IMG/VR virus record: IMGVR_UViG_3300035182_001716
Span: 1-20,913 of that record
DNA from: a virus
Strand: one strand, 5' to 3'
DNA: 20,913 nt
The position numbers and the translations under genes are program-made. This document shows, piece after piece, positions 12,968 to 20,913 of the stretch. Numbering within the stretch: position 1 is the first letter of the stretch; every line of letters starts with the position of its first letter. Under the pieces are notes generated by a model. The model was given only the letters and a program-made list of their open reading frames with translations, searched no databases and was not told where the DNA came from.

Positions 12968-13868
12968 AGCTAATGCCCGCAATTCGCTTGATTTGTGAAA
13001 ATTCCACAGTTTTTTTATCAGAACCTTGCTCTTCAACCTTTTCTTTAATTACATCGCCAGTCGCTAAAGTTGTTTTTGGCTCTTCAACTTTAACTTCTTT
13101 AATTACTGGTTTTGGAGTTGAAGTGGCAGCATCTGTTTCTTCTCTTAAGATACGACCTATAAAATAGTTATAAGCCTCATCTAATTTTTCTGTTTCTACG
13201 TTTTGCAAAACGATAGCCATTTGTTCACGTTTTGAACCAGCCAATGGTTTTAACACTTGTTCTAATTTTTGCTCACGTACTAATAATGATTTGGCTTCTT
13301 CACTTTCAGATAAACGAGCTTCAGCATCAGCTAATTTGCTTTCTGTAGCTGCCAATTTAGTCATGATAGAATCTTCATCAATATACGATTTGCTAAATTC
13401 TGAAACAAATGCTTCAAAAACTTTGCGTCCAAATTGATTTTCTTTAACGATTTCGAGATCTTCTTTCATCTCTTCCATCTCTTCAGCTAAACGGATCTCC
13501 AAAAAGCTATCCAATTTATCAACAAGAGCGTCAATCTCTTTTTCAACTTCTTCAGCTAAACGCTGTTTCTCTTCAACTAATTTACCAGCGAATTCGGCTT
13601 CCAAATCACGGAAACGTTCAATATCGCCTTTAAGATCAGCAAGTTCGGCTTCTAGTTGTTCAGAGATGAATTTCTCTGTTTTTTCAACCAAAGCTTCACG
13701 TGCAGCAACGAATTGCTCAGCTAACTCAGCGCGTACTTCCAAAGTAACTTCCTCTCTGATTTCTTGACGAGTAGCTGCAACAGCTTCAGTCCAAGCTTCA
13801 GTGATTTCATTTTTGGTTTCTTCAGCAAGTAGCTCAGAAGACAATAACTTTTCAAGTATTTCTTCCAT
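12963..13868 (-). CDS. Prohead core scaffold protein, T4 gp22-like
   Basis: This 301-residue, strongly acidic, Glu/Ala/Leu-rich protein is helical almost throughout, with coiled-coil heptads over about residues 40-215 (for example EQLEAELADLKGDIERFRDL and RLAEEVEKEIDALVDKLDSF). Composition, length and position immediately before the capsid gene match T4 gp22, the internal core on which the prohead shell assembles and which the prohead protease destroys during maturation. Many L-x-E sites (LLAEE, RLAEE) could serve for cleavage. The ribosome binding region is a run of six G (13878-13883 complement) 8 bases before the ATG, which is unusual. Assignment is by composition and context rather than by a catalytic motif. 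Confidence 0.85.
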   Translation of the reverse strand: MEEILEKLLSSELLAEETKNEITEAWTEAVAATRQEIREEVTLEVRAELAEQFVAAREALVEKTEKFISEQLEAELADLKGDIERFRDLEAEFAGKLVEEKQRLAEEVEKEIDALVDKLDSFLEIRLAEEMEEMKEDLEIVKENQFGRKVFEAFVSEFSKSYIDEDSIMTKLAATESKLADAEARLSESEEAKSLLVREQKLEQVLKPLAGSKREQMAIVLQNVETEKLDEAYNYFIGRILREETDAATSTPKPVIKEVKVEEPKTTLATGDVIKEKVEEQGSDKKTVEFSQIKRIAGISS

Positions 13869-13901
13869 ACTGTTTACCCCCCATAATATACAATCAATGT
13901 T

Positions 13902-13909
13902 TATTTATT
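13902..13909 (-). promoter_or_regulatory. Late promoter variant (AATAAATA) for the scaffold gene
   Basis: It is one base from the late consensus, 34 bases before the scaffold ATG. It includes the stop codon of the homing endonuclease remnant. Confidence 0.4.
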
Positions 13910-14562
13910 CATTTTGAGTTTGTCTTACATAAATATTTCTAACTGATGAATAAGCAATATTAATGCCTAAATCTATCAACCATTTATGTAAAGATCTCCA
14001 AGTCATACCAGTGTTTCTTTTTTCAACTAATTTAGTTCTTAATTCAGGAGCAAGTTTATTATGACTTTTAGCTTGCTTTCTTACAGCTTCAGAATTTTGT
14101 TTATTTCTTCCAGTGAATGTTAAACTTCACTTTTTCGCAGCTTCTACTAATAAGCCAGGTCTATAAGTTCTTTTACAATTTTTATTTCTTGGATAAAATA
14201 AAAAGAGTTATCCTTAAAAGTTTTATTATAAAAGCCATTATTATGACCTGATGTATCACTTCCAAAAAACCCATTTTTTTGATGCTAATGCTTGATTTAT
14301 AAAATCTGGATTTTTAACAACGTTAAATTCTTTATGCAAATTGAGTTCTTTATCTAAAGCTTCTTGCCATGTTTCAAAAACATATAAAATATCAGTTTTG
14401 AATAATTGAGAATTATTTTTATCTCATCATTCCAAATAGATTTATATTTTTAGAACAAACAGAACCTTTATATCCACTTTCAACTTTAGCCACTGAAGAA
14501 GATCCAATATAATATTTTGGTAATTTACTACCAAAATATTCAGTTCTATACACACAAAACAT
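13905..14562 (-). pseudogene. GIY-YIG homing endonuclease remnant
   Basis: From the ATG at 14560-14562 the product starts MFCVYRTEYFGSKLPKYYIG, a GIY-YIG nuclease motif of the T4 Seg type. The coding frame then shifts at four homopolymers: T5 at 14447-14451, T5 at 14416-14420, T7 at 14274-14280 and A5 at 14200-14204 (plus strand). A TGA at 14127-14129 interrupts it once. Joining the frames gives YKSIWNDEIK, NSQLFKTDILYVFETWQEAL, DKELNLHKEFNVVKNPDF, ASKNGFFGSDTSGHNNG and PGLLVEAAKK. The C-terminal DNA-binding helix-turn-helix is WRSLHKWLIDLGINIAYSS. About 218 residues are reconstructed. It sits between the small acidic core gene and the scaffold gene, a typical landing site between essential head genes, with an exact late promoter upstream. 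Confidence 0.85.
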
Positions 14563-14580
14563 AATTTTTTGTTCTGTTTC

Positions 14581-14588
14581 TATTTATA
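14581..14588 (-). promoter_or_regulatory. T4-like late promoter (TATAAATA)
   Basis: This exact consensus lies 19 bases before the endonuclease ATG and could also feed the scaffold and capsid genes downstream. Confidence 0.6.
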
Positions 14589-14612
14589 CAGGTTGACTAA
14601 AAATGCAAGATT

Positions 14613-14801
14613 TTAGTCATCTGTATCACTGTTTTCATCATCAAACTCATCATCCTGCTCGACTGGAGCTGCCTTTTTGGTACCAACCAGTTCTTGCATT
14701 TTTGATGTAATTACTGGGTGCAAGTCAACTTGTGCTGCATCAGAATTATCTTTGATAAGATTCTGAATTACTGATCGAATAGCATCTTTTGTATCTGTCA
14801 T
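14613..14801 (-). CDS. Small acidic prohead core protein (gp67/gp68-like by position)
   Basis: The 62-residue protein has a helical N-terminal part (DAIRSVIQNLIKDNSDAAQ) and a highly acidic tail (EQDDEFDDENSDTDD). AAGGAG precedes the ATG at good spacing. In T4, the small acidic core proteins gp67 and gp68 are encoded between the portal and gene 21; here the gene lies just after the protease gene and before the scaffold gene. Size, charge and location support a minor core role, but sequence similarity to gp67 or gp68 is not evident to me. Confidence 0.7.
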   Translation of the reverse strand: MTDTKDAIRSVIQNLIKDNSDAAQVDLHPVITSKMQELVGTKKAAPVEQDDEFDDENSDTDD

Positions 14802-14843
14802 ATAAGTATCTCCTTATAAGGTTTTAAAAACTGTATTTAATTA

Positions 14844-15473
14844 CTATTTTTTAGTGCAAATAGCTTGCAAAAATTTAGCAATTTCTTTCTTAAAATATTT
14901 CTGTGCTTTATCGTCACTAACAACCGCTTCAGCCAAAGTAACTATCTTTTGATTTTCTTGAGCTTCACGAACTAAGTTTGGATAGCAACCAGGACCTGAT
15001 GGAGTAGAAACTACATCAACTGTGGTAAAGTTAAAGCCTTTTACTCGACCATCTGGTCCTACTGAACCTGTACCACGTGATGATACGCCAAGTTTAACTC
15101 CACCTTCCATAATGCCTTTTACGATATTACCGGCTGGGGTGTTCAAAATTCTCATCTTACCAACAACACGAGTGTTGTCCATTTTCATCTCAGTAATAGC
15201 ATGCGAAACATTCGCAAGGTTAATTTGCAATGAATTTGGATGCTCAAGCTCTCCCATAATTGGGCCACTTGAATTAATTTTTTGCATTGCTGCTTCAACA
15301 ACTTGTTGCATTTCATTTAAAGCGTAAACACGACCATTACCATTCTTCTCCTCAGAAACCATCATAGTTCCACTTAGATAATATGATTTATCGATGCCTT
15401 CGCCTAAAATGCTTTCAACAATTCCAGCTTCATCATAACTAAGGTCTTCGACCAATAGAATTGAATTTGTCAT
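14844..15473 (-). CDS. Prohead maturation protease, T4 gp21-like
   Basis: The second in-frame ATG (15471-15473, MTNSILLVEDLSYDEAGIVE) has GGAG at correct spacing and is preferred over the first at 15485, giving 209 residues. The family marks are NGNGRVY (45-51), the histidine of GELEHPNS (H78) and the serine segment GVSSRGTGSVG (129-139), as in the S77 prohead proteases. The enzyme cuts scaffold and capsid proteins at L/I-x-E sites inside the prohead and then degrades itself. It lies between the portal gene and the core genes, as in T4, with a late promoter variant (15503-15510) just upstream. Confidence 0.94.
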   Translation of the reverse strand: MTNSILLVEDLSYDEAGIVESILGEGIDKSYYLSGTMMVSEEKNGNGRVYALNEMQQVVEAAMQKINSSGPIMGELEHPNSLQINLANVSHAITEMKMDNTRVVGKMRILNTPAGNIVKGIMEGGVKLGVSSRGTGSVGPDGRVKGFNFTTVDVVSTPSGPGCYPNLVREAQENQKIVTLAEAVVSDDKAQKYFKKEIAKFLQAICTKK

Positions 15474-15502
15474 GTTTGTCTCCATTATTTTAGTAGTTTT
15501 TC

Positions 15503-15510
15503 TATTTATG
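15503..15510 (-). promoter_or_regulatory. Late promoter variant (CATAAATA) for the protease gene
   Basis: It matches seven of eight consensus bases, lies in the 52-base gap after the portal gene and is 30 bases before the protease ATG. Confidence 0.45.
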
Positions 15511-15525
15511 TCTAACTACTCTAAA

Positions 15526-17190
15526 TTATAAGCTCAGGTCACCTGCTCCACCACCTGCTCCACCGCCGATGTCTAAATCACCACCAGCTCCAGGTTGTTC
15601 AGGTGGTAATCCTGAATCGCCACCTAAATCATCTTCTGGAGTAGCACCACTGCTCATATCACCTTTTTCAAGCTGCTTTGGCTTCATACTAACTGGCTTT
15701 CTTGCTTCCATTTGAATAGGGTCATAAATCTGTCTAATGTCCGTTAAAGTTGGAGTTGATTCAATACCAAGCTCTTCTTTCAGCATTTTCTCATTCATTT
15801 GCAAATCATCCTCAGAAAAGCCAAGATATTTTTTCAATTTTAAACGAGTTGAAATAACTTTGCTATCTTCGATTGACTTGAAGGTATTAATCAAATCAGT
15901 ATCTAAAGCGTTTTGACGTTGAAGAGCAAATGACTGTGGCTCTGGTAAACGTAGAACAAACAGCCAATGTTCAACGTTGATGTTGATTGCTTTTAAATAC
16001 TTTTTAAACTCTGCATCCATAATACATTCAACTTTGTTTTGCAACCTTCTGATATAGTTAGCAAAACGCAGCTCTTCTTGTAAAGCCATGCCAACTTTAC
16101 CATTATTCATTACTGCTGGCTGCTGTTGATCGGACATCACAAAATAAGAAGATGGAATACGTAAACCATCTACGATTTTAGTTTTAAAGTATTTCAATTC
16201 TTCAAGTTCACCAAGGTTCTCACCACCAGGTAATACCTCAATCCTAGATGAACGACCTGATGAAGTTACTGGTATGAAATAATCTTCTGAGATACTTGCA
16301 GGATTGTATGTTCCATCGATGGTATCTTTATCGTTTGAGGTGTTTGGGATACGCTTTTGGCGTAAATCATTCTTCACGCTTTCAAGATATATCTTCACAC
16401 GTTGTTGAGCCATATTACCAACGTCAACATAAAATATTCGACGTTCAGGGGCGCGAACGATACGATAGATGATGACAGAATCTTCAAGCATTGAAAGTTG
16501 TTTAAATACCCTAAAGATTGGCTGTAAGATTGATTCTCCAAATGGAGCTGCTTCGCCCATATCGTCAGATAATGTAAAGTGAATGATAGATTCAGCAGGA
16601 ACAATCTCAACATCAGTTTGTTTTGAACCAAAGCCTAAAGCACCACCTCCATCACCTTTTAAGTGATAAGCGACTCGATTTCCATCAGGGTCAAGTTCGA
16701 TACCAATAACTTTAGAAGCATCTAGGTATTCCCATTTTTTAGTATCTTTTTCTTTCTTAAAGAAACAGTCGCCATATTTACACATGATGCGTGAAATTCG
16801 AAAGATTCTGTTATTTAAATCTTGAATTCTACTCCACTGTCTTAAGGCCGCTCTTAAAGTTGTCACAATGGTTTCAGATATTTCTTCATCATCTTCCGTT
16901 TGATATTCAATCTCAAATGGTAAATTCGTTGTGTCATCGTCATTTGAAATTTCTTCAGCGATAATGTCAAGTGCGCGCGAAATTAAAATGTCATTATCCA
17001 TACTGTCGTATTGGATATAACGTTGCATCCTTGAGCCAGCACCTTTTAATACCTGTGAGTACCAATTAATGGTACTCATTGCAGCCCCACCAGCTGAATT
17101 AAAATTTTCGCTATCAGTAGCTAATTTGTTATGATTAGTCTTTCTGGCTGATGGGGTAATAATTCTATAATAGCTTTGTAAAATTGCCAT
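15526..17190 (-). CDS. Portal vertex protein, T4 gp20-like
   Basis: The 554-residue protein contains the gp20 family segment RMQRYIQYDSMDNDILISRA followed by LDIIAEEISND, then FRISRIMCKYGDCFFKKE, the stem region RRIFYVDVGNMAQQRVK, and RRLQNKVECIMDAEFKKYLK near the C-terminal wing. It forms the dodecameric ring through which DNA enters and leaves the head and on which the prohead initiates. The last 45 or so residues are a Gly/Pro/Asp-rich tail (PPEQPGAGGDLDIGGGAGGG), probably disordered. AAGGAA precedes the ATG. It starts 14 bases after the tape-measure-like gene and is probably co-transcribed with it. Confidence 0.95.
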   Translation of the reverse strand: MAILQSYYRIITPSARKTNHNKLATDSENFNSAGGAAMSTINWYSQVLKGAGSRMQRYIQYDSMDNDILISRALDIIAEEISNDDDTTNLPFEIEYQTEDDEEISETIVTTLRAALRQWSRIQDLNNRIFRISRIMCKYGDCFFKKEKDTKKWEYLDASKVIGIELDPDGNRVAYHLKGDGGGALGFGSKQTDVEIVPAESIIHFTLSDDMGEAAPFGESILQPIFRVFKQLSMLEDSVIIYRIVRAPERRIFYVDVGNMAQQRVKIYLESVKNDLRQKRIPNTSNDKDTIDGTYNPASISEDYFIPVTSSGRSSRIEVLPGGENLGELEELKYFKTKIVDGLRIPSSYFVMSDQQQPAVMNNGKVGMALQEELRFANYIRRLQNKVECIMDAEFKKYLKAININVEHWLFVLRLPEPQSFALQRQNALDTDLINTFKSIEDSKVISTRLKLKKYLGFSEDDLQMNEKMLKEELGIESTPTLTDIRQIYDPIQMEARKPVSMKPKQLEKGDMSSGATPEDDLGGDSGLPPEQPGAGGDLDIGGGAGGGAGDLSL

Positions 17191-17204
17191 ATGTTAGTGT
17201 TTCC

Positions 17205-20200
17205 TTACTGTTTCTGATGGCTAACCCATTTGCTACTTGACATAAATGGGTCAGAGATGTGTCGCTCTTTAATTCGCACTTCATCCATTTTTTGCATTGG
17301 AGAATTTGCTTTGACAAGTTTTTCCAACAGGTCAACTTGCTGTTTTTCAACCTCAAGAGTGCTACTGGCTGTAGTATTCAATGTAATCAATTGTTCAGCT
17401 AAAGCTTTAATTGTATCAGCATCAAGTTTTATGGTTTGAACTTCGTTATTAATTGATGAAGTTGCGCCGTTTGTAGATGTATTTAATAAATTAGAATTGA
17501 TGCCTTTTCCAATTATCGTTGCTGAAGCTGTGGTCCCACCATTTAAATTAGCTGCATTTAGCCCGCTCCATGCAGTCATACCTAAAGCTTTTGCTGTATC
17601 TATCGTTGCATCAGTAGCTTGATTTGTGGCTTCAACTACGGCCTGCTGTGTTTGTTTAGATTGATCGGCTACTGCAGTTGCAGTTTGTTTTTGTTTTTGT
17701 TGAATCTGCTGTTGTTTTATATGTGCATCAATAGCTGCTTCTCTAGTCGCTATAATTTGAGTTACTTCTGCATCAATTTTTTTCTTTTCTTGTTCTCTTA
17801 ACTGACGCTCATCTTGTACAGTTTTATTAACCTTCCTAATATCATCTACTGAATTATCGAAATCTGATTCAACCTGTGTCGCAAATTGACCTGCTGAAGT
17901 TTTAAAATTAGAAATAGATGTTAATAATCCTTCTGGTAATTTTTCTTTTAAGAAATCTGGGAGCATGTCAATAGCTCCTAATATTGCATCTGAAATTTTT
18001 GAAAAAACACTAACAAAACTGTTAGTCAATAATGATTTAATTCCAGAAACCCCAGAAACCCAACCTGCAATAATACTTTTACCGATATTGAAAATTTCAG
18101 ATCCTGTTCCTTTTACATCGACCCAAGTTTTTTGTAAAAACCCGTAAAATTTAGAAATTGGATTTATAATTGCAGCTTCAATTTGTAACCATACTCCAGC
18201 AAAATCAATATTTGCTACTGTTTTTGTCCAATCATCTATAGTGTCATCTAAAAACCCAAAGGTTATAAATTTCAATAGACTTCCAATGCCAACTACTAAT
18301 TTTTGAGCTACTGATGCAGTGCCTTCTTCTATACCTAATACATCACTTGCATTAAACATATCAGTAAAAATTGAAATTGCTCCCATCATAATTGTCGCGA
18401 TTTCGCCAACAACTGGAACTAATTTAGCAACTTTGCCTAATGCTGCGGATATTGGATTATTAATAAATGACTTTAGGAAACTGAAAATTTTAGAAAATAT
18501 TCCTCCAATTTTACCTAATGCTCCAGCACCTTTTTCAGCAGCTGGTATAATTGATGATGTGGTAGAAATTGCTTCTTCAATTTTAGAAGCTGCTGAAATA
18601 CCAGCTCTTCCAGTTTTTTTTCTGTCACTTACCCATCTAGTTTTTTTAGATGCAATAGATGAATTTTTTCCTGCCATAGTTTTTACGGCCATATTAATAG
18701 AATTTTGCACTTTTGCATCAACTGCTAATTTCTCATTTATGTGCTGCATCTGAGCCAACTCATTATCAGCAGTTGACGCTATTTTATTGTTAATGTCATA
18801 ACGTTTCTTAAACAGTGGTGACAGAATCTTAGGTAACATTCTGTATAATCCAGTAATAACTAATGCTATACCAGCTAAACCACGCAACATTGGATCGGTT
18901 ATGATCTGTTTTAATTGACCTTCTGAATGTAAGGCTTTTGCTAAAATATCTGGTAATTTAGATAATTCTGTTAACGCTTGAGCAGTTTTATCAGACATTT
19001 CACCTACTGATTGCGCTCCAAGTTTTTGCTCTCGACCAGCGTCTAGCATAGACGCTAATGGCCCTTGCATATTATCAGTTAACACATTAGCAATATTTTC
19101 AGCGCCAAAGCTTTGCATTGACATCCTATCGAAAACTTGACTTATGTTACCCATGCTTTTTTGCAAAATAAGTTGCTCGTCAGCAGTTGCTCGTTTCCCC
19201 TTACGATAGATATCTCCAAGCTGCTTGGCGTTAGATAAACCAGCAATAGCGGCAGCTTGTTGTAGTTTAGCTGCTTGATCAAATCGTTCAGTTACTTTTT
19301 GTTTACCAATATCCTGGATTGCTAATAAAGCTTTCTGTGCTGATTGAGCAGACATACCCATATTAGTAAATGTCTGTCTGAGTTTCATCATATCTTCAAT
19401 TTTACTTTGACGCTCATCTTCACTAATTCCATTTAATTGCTCTTGAACTGACGCACTATTAAGTAGTTCATCATTCATAGCTTTAAATTCAGCCATATTA
19501 ATACCAGTAGTAGCACGCAATTTACCAAAAGCCTGAGTTTGAGCTAAAATTGCTTTATTTAATTTACTAGCATCTCTAGCATTTATTCCACTTTTTATGG
19601 TATTTTTAGTAAAATCACTAATTGCTTCAGCAGCTTGTTCTGGAGCCAAACCGAATTTTTCAAGATTCATTTGGCCAGTTCGTAAAATTTTTACAAATTT
19701 ATCTCCGCCAATAGTGCCAACTAAACGAGCATTTTCTGTAAAAATTTTTGTAGCTAATTCAAAACTAACTCCAAGTTGAAATTGTGATTTTTTAATTTGA
19801 GCAAATGAGTTAATCATTCCACTGTCAGCAATAATCTTAAATTGATCCCATGAACCCTTAACAGCGGATAACAACAAAACAAAACCTTCTGTTATTCTTC
19901 CTAATGGCGAAAGTGATCCTTGTAATAATTTTCCAAATACTCCAAATTTATCATTTATCCATTCATTAACCTTTATCATTTTGCTAGTGGTAGCTGCTAA
20001 CTTTTGGAAATTAGTTATTTGAGTTTTTGTTTCAGAAATTAGTCCTTTTATCTCAGAGTTTTCTTTTCCGATCATTTCGTATCTTCTGGCAACTTGCAGA
20101 ATTTCTCTTTCTCCAAGCGTTAAACTTTCTTTATCAATTGCTTCTTTCTTTATCAGATTATCAATTTGCTCTTTTACTTTCCCATTTGTTTCACGCATCA

Positions 20201-20732
20201 TTCTTTCAAAAACGCCAACATCACTTGCCAATTTAGAAATAGATCTTTCCATTTCCCAAGCTGAGTTAATAACCTTATCTGATTGTCGAGTTATTAAATC
20301 AAATGCTTTCATATTTTTATAAATTGATGATACTAATTTATCCTGTGCGTCATTAGAATAATCTATGCCCTCAATTAAACTTGCGGTATAAGAAGCTTGC
20401 TGACGAATTGTACCTTTGGTTAAAACATCTAATTTTGAAAAACTACTATTTGCTCTATTAATGCCTTGACTATATTCTTCAAATGCTTTATTAATTGCAG
20501 AACTTTCACTTTGAATATACTTCGATGCAGTATGAAATGATTTTGATGCACCTTTCATGGCATATGATAAATCATTTGCTTGAGAGATTTGCTCATTAAC
20601 TGCCTTTTTAAAGGCAGATTTTATGTGCTTTACGTGTAAGCCAGTTGCTTCATCGAGTGATTTAATATTTTTGGCAAACGCTGAAAATAATTTTTCAAAT
20701 TGTTTTAAATCGACGTTGTTAGTTGCAGCCAT
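17205..20732 (-). CDS. Probable tail tape measure protein
   Basis: This 1175-residue protein is by far the longest gene here. It is helical and coiled-coil-rich over about residues 1-600. Hydrophobic segments follow near 615-635 (LRGLAGIALVITGLYRMLPK), 767-790 (PVVGEIATIMMGAISIF) and 811-828 (VGIGSLLKFITFGF). A glycine/serine-containing stretch and a Q/K-rich helix around 1000-1045 (KQQQIQQKQKQTATAVAD) come next, and it ends DPFMSSSKWVSHQKQ. Length, helix content and central hydrophobic patches are typical of tape measure proteins, which set tail length and enter the host envelope during DNA ejection. In T4 the gene before the portal is the tube protein, so the order differs. A different internal virion protein cannot be excluded. 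A late promoter variant lies upstream. Confidence 0.7.
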   Translation of the reverse strand: MAATNNVDLKQFEKLFSAFAKNIKSLDEATGLHVKHIKSAFKKAVNEQISQANDLSYAMKGASKSFHTASKYIQSESSAINKAFEEYSQGINRANSSFSKLDVLTKGTIRQQASYTASLIEGIDYSNDAQDKLVSSIYKNMKAFDLITRQSDKVINSAWEMERSISKLASDVGVFERMMRETNGKVKEQIDNLIKKEAIDKESLTLGEREILQVARRYEMIGKENSEIKGLISETKTQITNFQKLAATTSKMIKVNEWINDKFGVFGKLLQGSLSPLGRITEGFVLLLSAVKGSWDQFKIIADSGMINSFAQIKKSQFQLGVSFELATKIFTENARLVGTIGGDKFVKILRTGQMNLEKFGLAPEQAAEAISDFTKNTIKSGINARDASKLNKAILAQTQAFGKLRATTGINMAEFKAMNDELLNSASVQEQLNGISEDERQSKIEDMMKLRQTFTNMGMSAQSAQKALLAIQDIGKQKVTERFDQAAKLQQAAAIAGLSNAKQLGDIYRKGKRATADEQLILQKSMGNISQVFDRMSMQSFGAENIANVLTDNMQGPLASMLDAGREQKLGAQSVGEMSDKTAQALTELSKLPDILAKALHSEGQLKQIITDPMLRGLAGIALVITGLYRMLPKILSPLFKKRYDINNKIASTADNELAQMQHINEKLAVDAKVQNSINMAVKTMAGKNSSIASKKTRWVSDRKKTGRAGISAASKIEEAISTTSSIIPAAEKGAGALGKIGGIFSKIFSFLKSFINNPISAALGKVAKLVPVVGEIATIMMGAISIFTDMFNASDVLGIEEGTASVAQKLVVGIGSLLKFITFGFLDDTIDDWTKTVANIDFAGVWLQIEAAIINPISKFYGFLQKTWVDVKGTGSEIFNIGKSIIAGWVSGVSGIKSLLTNSFVSVFSKISDAILGAIDMLPDFLKEKLPEGLLTSISNFKTSAGQFATQVESDFDNSVDDIRKVNKTVQDERQLREQEKKKIDAEVTQIIATREAAIDAHIKQQQIQQKQKQTATAVADQSKQTQQAVVEATNQATDATIDTAKALGMTAWSGLNAANLNGGTTASATIIGKGINSNLLNTSTNGATSSINNEVQTIKLDADTIKALAEQLITLNTTASSTLEVEKQQVDLLEKLVKANSPMQKMDEVRIKERHISDPFMSSSKWVSHQKQ

Positions 20733-20742
20733 TTTTATGCTC

Positions 20743-20750
20743 GATAAATA
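20743..20750 (+). promoter_or_regulatory. Late promoter variant (GATAAATA), rightward
   Basis: It is one base from the late consensus and 44 bases before the ATG at 20795. It lies within the leader of the oppositely oriented tape-measure-like gene. Confidence 0.45.
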
Positions 20751-20765
20751 GTTCTATAGACATTA

Positions 20766-20773
20766 TATTTATC
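20766..20773 (-). promoter_or_regulatory. Late promoter variant (GATAAATA), leftward
   Basis: It is the same variant as 20743-20750 on the other strand, 33 bases before the tape-measure-like ATG. The two divergent motifs are only 15 bases apart and face away across each other. Confidence 0.45.
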
Positions 20774-20794
20774 ATACAAACAATAGGACAGATT

Positions 20795-20913
20795 ATGACT
20801 GATCAACAAATTAACCCGCTTCTTTCTAAACTTAAACTTCCAGGTCGTATTTTTCAATTACCATCTAGAGGACTTTTTTATTCAAATGGAGAATTAGATG
20901 CTTCAGCTACAGA
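20795..20913 (+). CDS. Probable T4-type baseplate hub protein, N-terminal fragment
   Basis: The open frame starts at an ATG (20795-20797) with AGGA about 8 bases upstream and runs off the right edge after 39 codons. The protein begins MTDQQINPLLSKLKLPGRIF and continues QLPSRGLFYSNGELDASAT. The segment L-P-G-R-x-F-x-L-P-S-x-G-L-F-Y-x-x-G-E-L is one I associate with the T4-like baseplate hub protein family (gp26/gp51 group). The family call is from memory of that motif only. It is transcribed divergently from the tape-measure-like gene. Confidence 0.65.
   Translation, partial: MTDQQINPLLSKLKLPGRIFQLPSRGLFYSNGELDASAT

Noticed and set aside
11241-14129. Genome-wide reassignment of TGA to tryptophan
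   Set aside because: Intact genes use TGG freely, have no internal TGA, and at least one ends in TGA; the two internal TGA codons lie only in decayed genes.
18319-18753. Plus-strand frame of 144 codons inside the tape-measure-like gene
   Set aside because: It is an antisense shadow of a continuous 1175-codon gene and has no ribosome binding site or promoter.

Overview
The window is a stretch of a large tailed-phage genome with a T4-type head morphogenesis module, from an AT-rich phage that probably infects a Gram-negative host. The phage call rests on a contiguous set of recognisable head genes (portal, prohead protease, scaffold core, major capsid protein), a very long tape-measure-like protein, PhoH, a GIY-YIG homing endonuclease remnant, and T4-like late promoter motifs (TATAAATA or one-base variants) upstream of several genes. 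The signal peptide on the nuclease and the codon style fit a gamma-proteobacterial host, but the host cannot be fixed from this sequence.

Layout. 1-2500 (minus strand): a partial gene at the left edge, a Ro60-type TROVE/vWA protein, and upstream of it a roughly 210-base stretch with no open reading frame but seven adjacent stem-loops, the best candidate for a Y-like RNA partner. 2498-3061: an uncharacterised helical protein with its own late promoter. 3152-4735 (plus strand): an array of composite repeats about 380-410 bases long, made of 74-base RNA-like hairpin units, terminators and a promoter/leader-like module. It runs directly into the leader of an exported DNA/RNA non-specific endonuclease (4736-5443). 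5436-7352: four minus-strand genes, including PhoH. 7481-9322: a nucleoside 2-deoxyribosyltransferase-like gene broken by two frameshifts, a small gene, and a phage vWA (MIDAS) protein. 9377-10905: a minus-strand operon of small proteins with a three-member paralogous family, one member frameshifted. 10930-11690: divergent sigma70-like promoters, a decayed plus-strand gene and one intact small gene ending in a bidirectional terminator. 11715-20732 (minus strand): major capsid protein, scaffold core, homing endonuclease remnant, small acidic core protein, prohead protease, portal and tape-measure-like protein, transcribed in the order tape measure to capsid. 20795-end (plus strand): the N-terminus of a probable T4-type baseplate protein, facing away from the tape-measure gene across a pair of divergent late promoters.

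How they work together. The right half builds the prohead: portal, protease and core proteins assemble with the capsid protein, which carries a plausible protease cleavage site after E40. The left half is accessory: RNA-binding Ro60 with its candidate RNA, a secreted nuclease with a repeat-rich leader, and two MIDAS-fold proteins. Disrupted genes cluster in the accessory stretch 7.4-11.3 kb and in the endonuclease remnant, mostly at homopolymer or dinucleotide runs, while the long structural genes are uninterrupted.
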